64,000 nucleotides of DNA from an uncultured Clostridia bacterium (GTDB lineage: Bacteria > Bacillota > Clostridia > Christensenellales > Aristaeellaceae), in contig CALCQO010000024.1 in NCBI GenBank assembly GCA_937894675.1, positions 121,983-185,982 on the forward strand. The letters are read 5' to 3'. This document shows, piece after piece, positions 26,033 to 34,461 of this stretch. Made by a program: the position numbers and the translations under genes. Within the stretch, counting starts at the first letter, position 1. Every line of letters starts with the position of its first letter. The notes under the pieces were generated by a model. It did no database searches. It was not told the DNA's origin and was given only the letters and a program-made list of their open reading frames with translations.

Positions 26033-27027
26033 GAATCGGCATCGTCGGTACCGGGCTGATCGCTAAAACCAATGTGGAGGCCCTGCAGAAAACAGGCAGG
26101 GTGGAGATTGCCGCCCTGTGCAACCGCACAGTATCCAAGGGGGAGGATTTCGCCAAAGCCCATGGCATTGCGGCGCCGGTGTACGCAACATTGGAAGAAA
26201 TGCTGGAGAAGGAACAACTGGACGCCGCCCTCATCAACACACCCCACGCCGCCCATTTCGAGCAGTTCCAAGCCTGCGCCCAAAAGGGCGTCCACATTCT
26301 GATGGAAAAGCCCCTGGGCATCAGCGGCCAGGAATGCGAAAGCATGGTGGTCTTACGGGACACCTACGGCATCCGCGCCGCGGTGTGCCATACCCAGCGC
26401 TACCTGCCCCTGATGCAGGCGGCGCGGCAAATCATCCGGGATAACCGGGAAAAACTGGGCAAACTCCAGCACATTACCGATATCATCAACCTGCACTACT
26501 TCCACGACCAGCGGCCCGCCTGGTTCTTCGATCCCCTCCAGGCCGGGGGCGGCCTGCTTATGACCCATGGCGCCCACCAGGTGGACCGGGTGCATGTGCT
26601 GGGGGGCGGATTTACGAGCAAAGTGTTTGCCCGCATGGAAAGCCTGCCCCAATACCCGGGCCTGGACAGCGGCTACCAGATGATGGGCGAGGCGGCGGGT
26701 TATACCTACACCATCGTCTGCGCCGGCTACCCCTCGCCCCACACCAGCAGCGTGCAGATGGACTTTGAAAAGGGCAGCGTAAAAATCAGCCTCTTTGCCA
26801 ACGGCATGGAGGAGTACGGCGTGTACATGGGCAGCCAGCAGGGCTACACCAAGGTGGTTCATCCCCTGTACGAGGCGGACGCTTATGTAAGCCAATTTGA
26901 CGACATGCTGGATTATCTTCAGGGTAAGCCCGCGGGCGTTCCCACGTTGGAAGAGGCTACCCAGGTGCTCAAGGTGCTGGACGCCATGAAGGCATCCCAC
27001 CACCAAGGCCAGGCAGTAACCCTGTAA
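26029..27027 (+). CDS. Gfo/Idh/MocA family oxidoreductase
   Basis: A 332-residue NAD(P)-dependent sugar or sugar-acid dehydrogenase. The Rossmann motif GIVGTGLIAKTN is at the N-terminus, the EKP motif (HILMEKPLGISGQE) near residue 90, and the C-terminal domain starts CHTQRYLPLMQAARQI with GGGLLMTHGAHQVDRVHVLGGG carrying the conserved His region. Last gene of the operon, four-base overlap with the flavoprotein gene, followed by a strong terminator. In other bacteria such enzymes convert modified sialic acids or inositols next to aldolases; the exact reaction here is inference. Confidence 0.88.
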   Translation: MRIGIVGTGLIAKTNVEALQKTGRVEIAALCNRTVSKGEDFAKAHGIAAPVYATLEEMLEKEQLDAALINTPHAAHFEQFQACAQKGVHILMEKPLGISGQECESMVVLRDTYGIRAAVCHTQRYLPLMQAARQIIRDNREKLGKLQHITDIINLHYFHDQRPAWFFDPLQAGGGLLMTHGAHQVDRVHVLGGGFTSKVFARMESLPQYPGLDSGYQMMGEAAGYTYTIVCAGYPSPHTSSVQMDFEKGSVKISLFANGMEEYGVYMGSQQGYTKVVHPLYEADAYVSQFDDMLDYLQGKPAGVPTLEEATQVLKVLDAMKASHHQGQAVTL

Positions 27028-27037
27028 ACCCGTGTGT

Positions 27038-27083
27038 CAAACAAGCGTCCGGCAGATGCCGGCGCTTGTTTGCTTTTCTTTTT
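27038..27083 (+). terminator. Rho-independent terminator of the permuted-SBP/aldolase operon
   Basis: Stem CAAACAAGCG-CCGGC pairs with GCCGG-CGCTTGTTTG around AGAT with one bulged base, then CTTTTCTTTTT. One of the strongest terminators in the window. Confidence 0.9.
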
Positions 27084-27098
27084 GCGAAAGGCTACACT
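27070..27098 (+). promoter_or_regulatory. Possible promoter of mgtE
   Basis: TTGCTT (27070-27075), 17 bases, TACACT (27093-27098), overlapping the tail of the preceding terminator. The 5' leader is under 20 bases, leaving no room for a magnesium riboswitch. Confidence 0.45.
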
Positions 27099-27122
27099 GG
27101 GCTGGGAGGAGGAGGGAAGTTG

Positions 27123-28508
27123 ATGGAACAGAAGGATATAACGGAATGGACGGACATGCTGGATATGTCCCGGGAAGCGGAGAAGGTGCAGCAGCTGCTG
27201 CAAAGCAGGGATTACCCCGCCATCCGCCGGGCTTTGCTGCCCCTGCCCCCAGCCAGCGTGGCGGATATATTGCTGGAACTGCCAGAACCCCAAAGCGCCG
27301 TGGTGTTCCGCCTATTGCCCAAGGGCGACGCCGCCATGGCCTTTTCCTATTTGCCCAAGGCGGAACAGAAAGCGCTGATTCACTCCTTCACCGATACCGA
27401 GGTGCTGGACCTGGTGGAGCAGATGCATGTGGACGACTCGGTGGACTTTCTGGAAGAACTGCCCGCCAATGTGGTAAACCGCATCCTGCGCCTGAGCGCG
27501 CCGGAAACCCGTAACCTGCTCAACCGGTATATGGAGATGCCCGAGGGCTCCGCCGGCAGCATCATGACGGCGGAATTCATCACCCTGGACGGGGGGCTGA
27601 GCGCTTCGCGGGCCATCGCCCAGATGCGAGGCGGCAAGCGCCGGGCAGCCGCCGGCCACATGGTGTACATCACCGGGGAGGGGCGCAAACTGGAGGGCAT
27701 CCTCAGCCTGTACGACCTGCTGATGGCCAAGGAGGACACTGTCCTTCGCGATTTGCTGGACAAGGCCCCCGTCACCGTGCACACCGACACCCCCGAGGAA
27801 GAGGTGCTGGATTTGTTCCGCCACCACGCCCTGTCGGTGATGGCGGTGGTGGATAAGGAAAACCGCATCGTGGGCGTTATCACCGCCGATGATATCCTGG
27901 AACTGGCCGACCGGGAAGCCAGCGAGGACGCCGAGCTGATGGCCGCCATGCACCCCATGGAGGACGGGTACCTGGAAACATCCGTCTGGCAGCACGCCAA
28001 AAACCGCCTGCCCTGGCTGTTGTTTTTGCTTTTATCGGGCATGCTCAACGGGGTCATCCTGGGCGGGTTTGAGGCCACCTTCATGCTCTTCCCCATCCTG
28101 ATTACCTTCATTCCCATGCTGACGGATACCGGGGGCAACGCGGGCTCCCAGTCCTCCACGCTGGTTATCCGGGGGCTGGCCATGGGGGATTTATCCCTCA
28201 GGGACGCCTGGCATGTGCTGCGCAAGGAGCTGGCCGTCAGCGTGCTGGTGGGCGTCGGGGTGGCCCTGGCCACCTTTCTGCGCGCCTACACCATGGAAGG
28301 GGGCGGCCTGGGGGTGGCGCTGACGGTGTCCCTGGGGCTTTTATTCATTGTGATCATGAGCAAGCTGCTGGGGGGCATCCTGCCCATTCTGGCCAAGAAG
28401 GTGGGCATGGACCCCGCCCTGATGGCGGCGCCGCTGGTGACCACCGTGGTGGACGCCCTGGGGCTGATTGTGTATTTCTCCGTGGCCAAGGTATTCCTGA
28501 ATCTGTAA
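27123..28508 (+). CDS. mgtE: Magnesium transporter MgtE
   Basis: A 461-residue magnesium channel. The order is the usual one: N-terminal superhelical domain (residues about 1-140), two CBS domains (from PEGSAGSIMTAEFITLDGGLSASRAI to the region ending IVGVITADDILELAD), a plug helix and a five-helix membrane domain starting near residue 300 (RLPWLLFLLLSGMLNGVIL) with the pore motif FIPMLTDTGGNAGSQSSTLVIRGLA. It is gated by cytosolic magnesium bound to the N and CBS domains. GGAGGAGGAGGG precedes the start. DUF1905 follows 16 bases downstream. Confidence 0.95.
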   Translation: MEQKDITEWTDMLDMSREAEKVQQLLQSRDYPAIRRALLPLPPASVADILLELPEPQSAVVFRLLPKGDAAMAFSYLPKAEQKALIHSFTDTEVLDLVEQMHVDDSVDFLEELPANVVNRILRLSAPETRNLLNRYMEMPEGSAGSIMTAEFITLDGGLSASRAIAQMRGGKRRAAAGHMVYITGEGRKLEGILSLYDLLMAKEDTVLRDLLDKAPVTVHTDTPEEEVLDLFRHHALSVMAVVDKENRIVGVITADDILELADREASEDAELMAAMHPMEDGYLETSVWQHAKNRLPWLLFLLLSGMLNGVILGGFEATFMLFPILITFIPMLTDTGGNAGSQSSTLVIRGLAMGDLSLRDAWHVLRKELAVSVLVGVGVALATFLRAYTMEGGGLGVALTVSLGLLFIVIMSKLLGGILPILAKKVGMDPALMAAPLVTTVVDALGLIVYFSVAKVFLNL

Positions 28509-28524
28509 GCAAGGGGAGCATGCG

Positions 28525-28794
28525 ATGAACGAAACAAGCTATGAGTTTGAGGCCGTCATTCAAAAGGTGCCCGATCTGGACGGCGCCTATGTGGAGTTTC
28601 CCTACGATGTGCGGGACGAGTTTGGCAAAGGCCGGGTGAAGGTGCATGCCACCTTTGACGGCTATGGCTATGACGGCTCCCTGGTGCGCATGGGCACCCA
28701 ATGCCATATCATCGGCATCCGTAAGGACATCCGCGCCGCCATCGGGAAACAGCCGGGGGACACCATTGCCGTTACCATCCGGGAGCGGGCGTAA
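28525..28794 (+). CDS. DUF1905 domain protein
   Basis: An 89-residue protein consisting of one DUF1905 beta-barrel-like domain: YEFEAVIQKVPDLDGAYVEFPYDVRDEFGKGRVKVHATFDG in the first half and PGDTIAVTIRERA at the end. Function is not known; related domains are found fused to YdeI/OmpD-associated segments. It follows mgtE by 16 bases behind AAGGGGAGCATGCG and probably shares its transcript. Confidence 0.8.
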   Translation: MNETSYEFEAVIQKVPDLDGAYVEFPYDVRDEFGKGRVKVHATFDGYGYDGSLVRMGTQCHIIGIRKDIRAAIGKQPGDTIAVTIRERA

Positions 28795-28825
28795 CACGGC
28801 CGAGTAAACGGGCAATTCACAATTT

Positions 28826-28852
28826 TTAGCACTCTCAATAAAAGAGTGCTAA
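28826..28852. promoter_or_regulatory. CIRCE element (HrcA operator) upstream of htpG
   Basis: A perfect CIRCE inverted repeat: TTAGCACTC, nine bases, GAGTGCTAA. It ends six bases before the -35 box of the htpG promoter. Known CIRCE sites usually lie on or after the transcription start, so this upstream placement is unusual. Confidence 0.92.
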
Positions 28853-28858
28853 AAATAC

Positions 28859-28887
28859 TTGTCTTTCCCTGACCAACCTGCTATAAT
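28859..28887 (+). promoter_or_regulatory. Promoter of htpG
   Basis: TTGTCT (28859-28864), 17 bases, TATAAT (28882-28887), directly downstream of CIRCE. Confidence 0.75.
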
Positions 28888-28940
28888 CAGGGGGATGCAA
28901 CATGTACGGGGCATTGCCCCGTTTTTTTATGGAGGTATGT

Positions 28941-30866
28941 ATGAGCAACAAACAAAACAAACCTGTCACGGGCCAGATTTCCATCGACGCCCAGAACATC
29001 ATGCCGGTCATCAAGAGATGGCTGTATTCGGATAAGGATATCTTCATCCGCGAGCTGGTCTCCAACGGCGTGGACGCCATCACCAAGCTGAACATGCTGG
29101 GCAAGGGCGAGGGGGAGGACCTGAAGGTGCAGGTAACCCTGGATAAAAAGAAGAAAACCATCACCTTTGAAGACAACGGCGTGGGCATGACCCAGGACGA
29201 GGTGGAGCGCTACATCAACCAGGTGGCCTTTTCCAGCGCCGAGGAGTTTTTAAAGAACTACGCGGGGGAAGCCGAGGGGGGCATCATCGGCCATTTCGGT
29301 CTGGGCTTCTACTCCGCTTTCATGGCGGCGGAAAAAGTGGTTATCGATACCCTGTCCCACCAGGAGGGGGCCCAGGCTGTGCGCTGGGAAAGCGAAGACG
29401 GCATCAACTATGAAATGTCCCCAGGCGATTGGGAAACCCGGGGCACCGCCATCACCTTGCACATCATGAAGGATGAGGAAGAGTTCCTGGAAGGCTTCCG
29501 GGTGCGGGAAGTGCTGGAGAAGTACTGCGGCTACATGTCCGTCCCTGTCTACTTTACGGATGTGGAGGGAGACAAGGAAGACGAAAAAGCCCGGGAAAAG
29601 CGCAACAAGGAAGGCCTGAAGGAAGCCAAGAAGGAGGGCAAGGAGGCGGAGTTCACCCCCGAGGAAGCCCCCGCAATCAAGCCCATCAACGACATCAGCC
29701 CCATCTGGTTCAAAAACGCCAAGGATGTCACCGACGAAGAATACAAGGAAACCTACCGCAAGCTGTTCCACACCTGGGAGGATCCCCTGTTCTGGATTCA
29801 TCTGAATGTGGATTATCCCTTCAACCTCAAGGGTATCCTGTACTTCCCCCGCCTCAAGCGGGACTTTGCCGGCCAGGAAGGGGAAATCAAGCTGTTCAAC
29901 CGCCAGGTGTTCGTGGCGGACAACATCAAGGAAATCATCCCCGAGTTCCTTATGGTGTTAAAGGGCGTCATCGACTGCCCCGATTTGCCCCTCAACGTCA
30001 GCCGTTCCTTCCTGCAGAATGACGGCCAGGTGCGCAAAATCAGCGGCCATATCGCCAAGAAGGTGGCGGACAAGCTGCTGGGTCTGTTCAAAACCGAGCG
30101 GGAAACCTACCAGGGCTACTGGGACGATATCCATCCCTTCATCAAGTACGGCTGCGTGCGGGACCGCAAGTTCTACGACGCCGTCAAGGACGCCCTGCTG
30201 CTGAAAACCACAGAAGGGGAATACTACACCTTTGACGAGTACAAGGCCCGTAACGAGGGCAAGGCGGAAAAGAAGGTCTACTACACCAGCGACCCCGCCC
30301 GCCAGGCGGCAGGGGTGGCCCTGTTCACCAGCCGGGGCATCGACGTGGCGGTGATGGACACCCTGATTGATATCAACTTCATGTCCTTCATGGAGTATTC
30401 CGGCGACAGCGGCGACAAGGCCGTGCAGTTCATGCGGGTGGACGCCGATGTGACGGGCCTGAAGGAAGACAGCGAAGAAGGCAAGGACTTACAGCAGGAA
30501 GACCTGCAGAAACTCTTCCGGGACGCCCTTGGCAGCCAGGAGCTGGAAGTGAAGCTGGAAGCCCTGGCCGATAAGGACCTGGCCGCCATGCTCACCGAGG
30601 ACGAGCAGATGCGCCGCTTCAAGGACATGAGCGCCCTCTACGGCCAAAGCATGGCCATGCCCGACAAGCACACCCTGGTGCTCAACCGGCAGAACCCCGT
30701 TATCCGCGCCCTGGCCGCCATGGAGGAAGGGGACAGAAGCAAGCTGCTGTGCCAGCAGGTCTACGACCTGGCCCGCCTCTCCGCCCAGCCTCTGGAAGCC
30801 GACTCCCTGAAGGAGTTCCTCAAGCGCAGCAACCAGATTGTGGCGCTGCTGGCGGAGAAGGAGTAA
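28941..30866 (+). CDS. htpG: Molecular chaperone HtpG (Hsp90)
   Basis: A 641-residue ATP-dependent cytosolic chaperone. The N-terminal GHKL ATPase domain shows LYSDKDIFIRELVSNGVDAI (the usual NASDA reads NGVDA), EDNGVGMT and GHFGLGFYSAFM; the middle domain has LFNRQVFVADNIKEIIPEFL and PLNVSRSFLQND with the catalytic-loop Arg; a C-terminal dimerisation domain follows. It carries the charged insertion (about residues 205-250, rich in Lys and Glu). The start at 28941 follows GGAGG by five bases. The CIRCE operator indicates HrcA control, unlike B. subtilis where htpG belongs to a different heat-shock class. A strong terminator ends the gene. Confidence 0.96.
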   Translation: MSNKQNKPVTGQISIDAQNIMPVIKRWLYSDKDIFIRELVSNGVDAITKLNMLGKGEGEDLKVQVTLDKKKKTITFEDNGVGMTQDEVERYINQVAFSSAEEFLKNYAGEAEGGIIGHFGLGFYSAFMAAEKVVIDTLSHQEGAQAVRWESEDGINYEMSPGDWETRGTAITLHIMKDEEEFLEGFRVREVLEKYCGYMSVPVYFTDVEGDKEDEKAREKRNKEGLKEAKKEGKEAEFTPEEAPAIKPINDISPIWFKNAKDVTDEEYKETYRKLFHTWEDPLFWIHLNVDYPFNLKGILYFPRLKRDFAGQEGEIKLFNRQVFVADNIKEIIPEFLMVLKGVIDCPDLPLNVSRSFLQNDGQVRKISGHIAKKVADKLLGLFKTERETYQGYWDDIHPFIKYGCVRDRKFYDAVKDALLLKTTEGEYYTFDEYKARNEGKAEKKVYYTSDPARQAAGVALFTSRGIDVAVMDTLIDINFMSFMEYSGDSGDKAVQFMRVDADVTGLKEDSEEGKDLQQEDLQKLFRDALGSQELEVKLEALADKDLAAMLTEDEQMRRFKDMSALYGQSMAMPDKHTLVLNRQNPVIRALAAMEEGDRSKLLCQQVYDLARLSAQPLEADSLKEFLKRSNQIVALLAEKE

Positions 30867-30907
30867 ACATAGGTTACTAGCCTTTCACAGATTGGCGGAA
30901 GTAATAA

Positions 30908-30947
30908 AAACAAGCCCGGCATTTTTTCAGGTGCCGGGCTTGTTGTT
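30908..30947 (+). terminator. Rho-independent terminator of htpG
   Basis: Stem ACAAGCCCGGCA/TGCCGGGCTTGT with a ten-base loop, then TGTTGG; 45 bases past the stop. Confidence 0.8.
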
Positions 30948-30994
30948 GGAGAAACCGCGGAGTTTCTTGGGGAATAATTAATTAAACCTTTTCA

Positions 30995-31022
30995 TTGACA
31001 TCCTCGGCAGATTGGATATAAT
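30995..31022 (+). promoter_or_regulatory. Promoter of the sugar ABC importer operon
   Basis: Perfect TTGACA (30995-31000) and perfect TATAAT (31017-31022) with a 16-base spacer; a strong sigma-A promoter with about 85 bases of leader. Confidence 0.8.
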
Positions 31023-31114
31023 GGTATCAACACAAGAGGAACCATAGCATTTGCCGGACCGCAAAGATGTATCTGATGGCGCCTTAGGAAAAGAAAATAT
31101 GAAGGAGTATCACC

Positions 31115-32401
31115 ATGAAAAAACGTATCCTTTCCATGCTGATGATCTGTACCATGATGCTGTCGCTTTTTGTGCCTGCCGCTTTGGGGGAGAAGGAGCC
31201 TGTCACGCTCCAGTTCCTGAACTGGGTATCCCAGGAGGAGGGAACAGCGGCCCCCATGCAGGAAACCATCGCTGCTTTTGAAGCAGAGTATCCCTGGATC
31301 AAAATCGAAGTGCTTGCGGTACCTGTTTCCGACAATGTAAAGGAATTGACCATCATGTCCGCCGGCGGAAACCCGCCGGACGTTGCCCAGGTTCACTCAG
31401 ACAACATCCCTGTGTTGGCCGCCTCCGGGTTCCTTGCTCCTATTCTGGACTGTGTGCCGGAAGGTTTCAAGGAGGATGTGGGCGAGCTGAAACTGAACAA
31501 CGCGGGCATGTACAATGGGATTAACTACGCTGCTCCCTGGTGCGACAGCGCGTCCGGTTTCTGGTACAACAAAGTGCTGATGGCGGAACTGGGGCTTGAT
31601 CCAGAACAGCCGCCGGAGACCATTGACGAAATGATGGAAATGATGAAGCTGGCCAAAGAAAAGCTGGGCGAAGACGTGGCAATTCTGGGGCTTGACACCA
31701 CCGTGCGCACCATTGGCTTTTATCATGCCTATGGTTTTATGATGGCGTTCAACGATGGCGTTTCCCCGATTAACGGCCAGGAAATCAACTTTGACACTGA
31801 GGGAATCCGCAATTACTTCCAGTGGGTGCGGGATTTGGTCAAGGAAGGCTACGTTCTGCCCGGGCTGCGTTATGGTCAGTTCAGACCATACCAGGCCAGC
31901 AACAAAAGCCTGTTCGGTTATGACAGCCCCTCCAACGCAGCGACCATCCTGTCCCTGAACCCTGAACTGACTCGGGAGCAGGTTTACGAAAACTGGGGGA
32001 TGACCAAGCTTCCCGCCGGCAAGAACGGCGTCAGCTATTCCGCGGCCCAGTACCATTCCCTGGCAATCTTTGAGGGGAGCGAGAACAAGGAAGCAGCCGG
32101 TTTGTTTGTGGACTTTATGGTGCGCAGCGAGAAGGCCAACCGCACATACCAACTCGTGGTTGGGTGGCCGACATCCTCCTCTGAGATGATGAAAGTAATC
32201 CCCGAGTTCTCCGAGAACCCCTTCCTTGTGCAGTACGCGGAAGTTTGCCAGCCTACCTTTGTCTCCCTGCCCACAGGGCCCGACTACGCCGAAGCCTGCA
32301 CAATCATCCAGACGGGGCTTCAGGAAGCTTATACAACGGATCACCCGATAGACGGCATTGTGGCCAATGTGCAAAAACAGCTGACGGAACTCTACGAGTA
32401 A
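31115..32401 (+). CDS. Sugar ABC transporter substrate-binding protein (family 1)
   Basis: A 428-residue exported binding protein of the MalE/UgpB type. Residues 1-25 are a signal peptide (KKRILSMLMICTMMLSLFVPAAL-G); there is no lipobox Cys. Family features are VTLQFLNWVSQEEG at the mature start, AFEAEYPWIKIEV, SAGGNPPDVAQVHSDN and the hinge-region NNAGMYNGINYAAPWC...WYNKVLM. The C-terminal half has EGSENKEAAGLFVDFMV. The sugar is unknown and no glycosidase gene is in this operon. AAGGAGTATCACC precedes the ATG. Two permease genes follow; the ATPase must come from elsewhere, as is common for this class. Confidence 0.9.
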   Translation: MKKRILSMLMICTMMLSLFVPAALGEKEPVTLQFLNWVSQEEGTAAPMQETIAAFEAEYPWIKIEVLAVPVSDNVKELTIMSAGGNPPDVAQVHSDNIPVLAASGFLAPILDCVPEGFKEDVGELKLNNAGMYNGINYAAPWCDSASGFWYNKVLMAELGLDPEQPPETIDEMMEMMKLAKEKLGEDVAILGLDTTVRTIGFYHAYGFMMAFNDGVSPINGQEINFDTEGIRNYFQWVRDLVKEGYVLPGLRYGQFRPYQASNKSLFGYDSPSNAATILSLNPELTREQVYENWGMTKLPAGKNGVSYSAAQYHSLAIFEGSENKEAAGLFVDFMVRSEKANRTYQLVVGWPTSSSEMMKVIPEFSENPFLVQYAEVCQPTFVSLPTGPDYAEACTIIQTGLQEAYTTDHPIDGIVANVQKQLTELYE

Positions 32402-32427
32402 AGAATACTGAACGGTACTTGATTGGC

Positions 32428-32452
32428 CCGGCGCCCGGCCTCCGGGCGCCGG
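32428..32452 (+). terminator. Intercistronic hairpin after the sugar-binding protein gene
   Basis: Perfect 11-base stem CCGGCGCCCGG/CCGGGCGCCGG with a three-base loop, then ACATTTTGG; probably a partial terminator or 3' stabiliser before the permease genes. Confidence 0.65.
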
Positions 32453-32471
32453 ACATTTTGGAAGGAGAGCC

Positions 32472-33380
32472 ATGGCCAAGGAAGTGATGACTCACTCCCG
32501 CCGTGTAAGGGAAAGAAAACGGAAGGCATTTATTTCCGGCTTGCTGTCACCGGCGCTGATATGCATGGGCATCATTATGCTGTATCCGCTGCTGCATGCC
32601 CTGTACCTGTCGCTGTTCCGCTATCGCCTGACACGGCCCAACGATACCCGGTTTGACCCTCTGTACAACATCACCAAGCTGCTCAATGATGAGATCCTGT
32701 GGACAAGCATCCTCAACACCATTGTGTTCACCTTTTTCACGGTGCTCATCGGCCTGCTCATCGGCATGGTGTTTGCCTTGCTGATTGACCAGCTGCCCAC
32801 CAAGGCGAGCGGTGTCCGTGGTGTGATCATGATGCCTTGGGTAATCCCCGGGGTGGTTACCGGTTATCTGTTCATGTATATGTTCGATTATGACATCGGC
32901 ATCATCAATCGATTGCTAACCTTGATGGGGGTGATAGACAGCAACAAAGCGTGGCTGGTGGATGTCAAGCTCGCCATGCCGGCAGTAATAACCGCCCATG
33001 TATGGACGCAGGTGCCGTTTTATATGCTGATGATTACAGCGGGTCTCAAATCCATCCCCCAAGACATGAAGGAAGCGGCCTATGCCGAAGGCGCGTCCCG
33101 CAGGCAGGAATTCTGGCATATTACACTTCCCCAACTTAACGGCATCCTGGTGATTACTTCACTTTTGCAGATTATCCGCAACTTCAATAATTTCCCCATC
33201 ATCTATACCATGACCAACGGCGGCCCGGTATACGCCACCCTGACCAGTGTTTTGTATATATACCGCCTGGCTTTTGAGCGCTTTGACATGGGGTACGCCA
33301 GCGCTGTAGGCATCTTCTGGGTGCTGATACTGCTGCTGCTGTCCATTGTGTATGTAAAAAAGCTCAAGTCGGACTTTTAG
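32472..33380 (+). CDS. Sugar ABC transporter permease (MalF-like)
   Basis: A 302-residue inner-membrane permease with six predicted helices. The first helix is SGLLSPALICMGIIMLYPLLH; FTFFTVLIGLLIGMVFALLI and VRGVIMMPWVIPGVVTGYLFMYMF follow; the EAA loop is DMKEAAYAEGASRRQEFWHITLPQL near residue 200. The end, SIVYVKKLKSDF, is typical. Behind AAGGAGAGCC; 13 bases before the second permease gene. Confidence 0.92.
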   Translation: MAKEVMTHSRRVRERKRKAFISGLLSPALICMGIIMLYPLLHALYLSLFRYRLTRPNDTRFDPLYNITKLLNDEILWTSILNTIVFTFFTVLIGLLIGMVFALLIDQLPTKASGVRGVIMMPWVIPGVVTGYLFMYMFDYDIGIINRLLTLMGVIDSNKAWLVDVKLAMPAVITAHVWTQVPFYMLMITAGLKSIPQDMKEAAYAEGASRRQEFWHITLPQLNGILVITSLLQIIRNFNNFPIIYTMTNGGPVYATLTSVLYIYRLAFERFDMGYASAVGIFWVLILLLLSIVYVKKLKSDF

Positions 33381-33393
33381 GAGGGATGCTTCT

Positions 33394-34251
33394 ATGATGC
33401 GCAGAAAACTCAGCCCATTGGGAAAGACCCTCCTGATTGTTTTAACCGTTATCATGGTGTTGTGGTCGCTTTTCCCCATTTACTGGATGCTGTCAACCAG
33501 CCTGAAAACAGACCTGGATGTAATCAAAAAACCGACGGATATATGGCCCAGGGAGGTAACGCTGGAGCATTACCGGCAAATTTTGAACCTTGTGGATACC
33601 AGCAATACCCCCATTGTCCAATTCTTCACCAACAGCGTGCTCACCAGTGTATCCACCGTTTTCTTGGCTATCCTGTTCTCCATTCCGGCGAGCTACGTGC
33701 TGTCCCGCTTCTATTTCCGTTTCCGGGAGGGCATTTTGCTTGGGGTGCTGGTAACACAGATGTTCCCGCTGGTGGTTCTGATTATTCCATTGTATATGCT
33801 GTATCTGAAAATCGGGCTGCTGAATACCTATCAGGGGCTGGTATTCGCGTTTACCGCCTTCACCATGCCCTTCAATATCTGGATGCTCAAGGGGTATATC
33901 GACACCGTGCCCCGGGAAGTGGACGAAGCGGGCAAGATTGACGGCTGCAACCCGCTGCAAGTGCTGACAAAGCTGATTTTGCCTGTCATCAAGCCCGGCA
34001 TTGTGGCGGTGGCCTGCTTTGCCTTTCTGGACGCCTGGAACAACCTGCTCTTCCCCATGTCCCTTGTCAACAAGCTCAGCATGAAAACCCTGCCTGCCGG
34101 TATGCCCATCATGTTCGCGGGGGATTTCAAGCACGACTGGGGCGGGATGATGGCGACATCCGTTGTGGTCAGCCTGCCGGTGGTGATTGTGTTTATCCTT
34201 TTGCAAAAGTACCTGGTGGAGGGCTTGACCGCTGGCTCGGTAAAGGGCTGA
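33394..34251 (+). CDS. Sugar ABC transporter permease (MalG-like)
   Basis: A 285-residue permease, partner of the previous one. First helix LIVLTVIMVLWSLFPIYWML, then TSLKTDLDVIKKPTDIWP, the segment SIPASYVLSRFYFRFREG and the EAA loop VPREVDEAGKIDGCNPLQVLTKLILPV around residues 170-195. It ends FILLQKYLVEGLTAGSVKG, the standard MalG-class end. Start behind AGGAGGGATGCTTCT. Last gene of the operon. Confidence 0.93.
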   Translation: MMRRKLSPLGKTLLIVLTVIMVLWSLFPIYWMLSTSLKTDLDVIKKPTDIWPREVTLEHYRQILNLVDTSNTPIVQFFTNSVLTSVSTVFLAILFSIPASYVLSRFYFRFREGILLGVLVTQMFPLVVLIIPLYMLYLKIGLLNTYQGLVFAFTAFTMPFNIWMLKGYIDTVPREVDEAGKIDGCNPLQVLTKLILPVIKPGIVAVACFAFLDAWNNLLFPMSLVNKLSMKTLPAGMPIMFAGDFKHDWGGMMATSVVVSLPVVIVFILLQKYLVEGLTAGSVKG

Positions 34252-34330
34252 CAGGAACGTTTTCCCCGGGTTTCCCCTCATGCTAGTGTACGATTCTTGA
34301 GGCTTGGAAACTGAACAGCCTGACAAAATA

Positions 34331-34372
34331 AAACCGCTCTGCGCAATACATTGCTGCGCATAGCGGTTTGTT
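34331..34372 (+). terminator. Terminator of the sugar ABC importer operon
   Basis: Arms AAACCGCT-TGCGCA and TGCGCA-AGCGGTTT with a small internal mismatch, followed by GTTTCTT; 80 bases past the last stop. Confidence 0.75.
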
Positions 34373-34461
34373 TCTTGGTATGGGCATCCTTTTAATTTCA
34401 ATGGATTCTGTAGGGACGTGTTTTGCGCGGCGCGGCGACTGGCCGAAAGATTAGAACCTTA

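Noticed and set aside
27028..27122. Magnesium riboswitch upstream of mgtE
   Set aside because: The gap holds only the preceding terminator, a promoter and the binding site; there is no space for an M-box or ykoK-type RNA.
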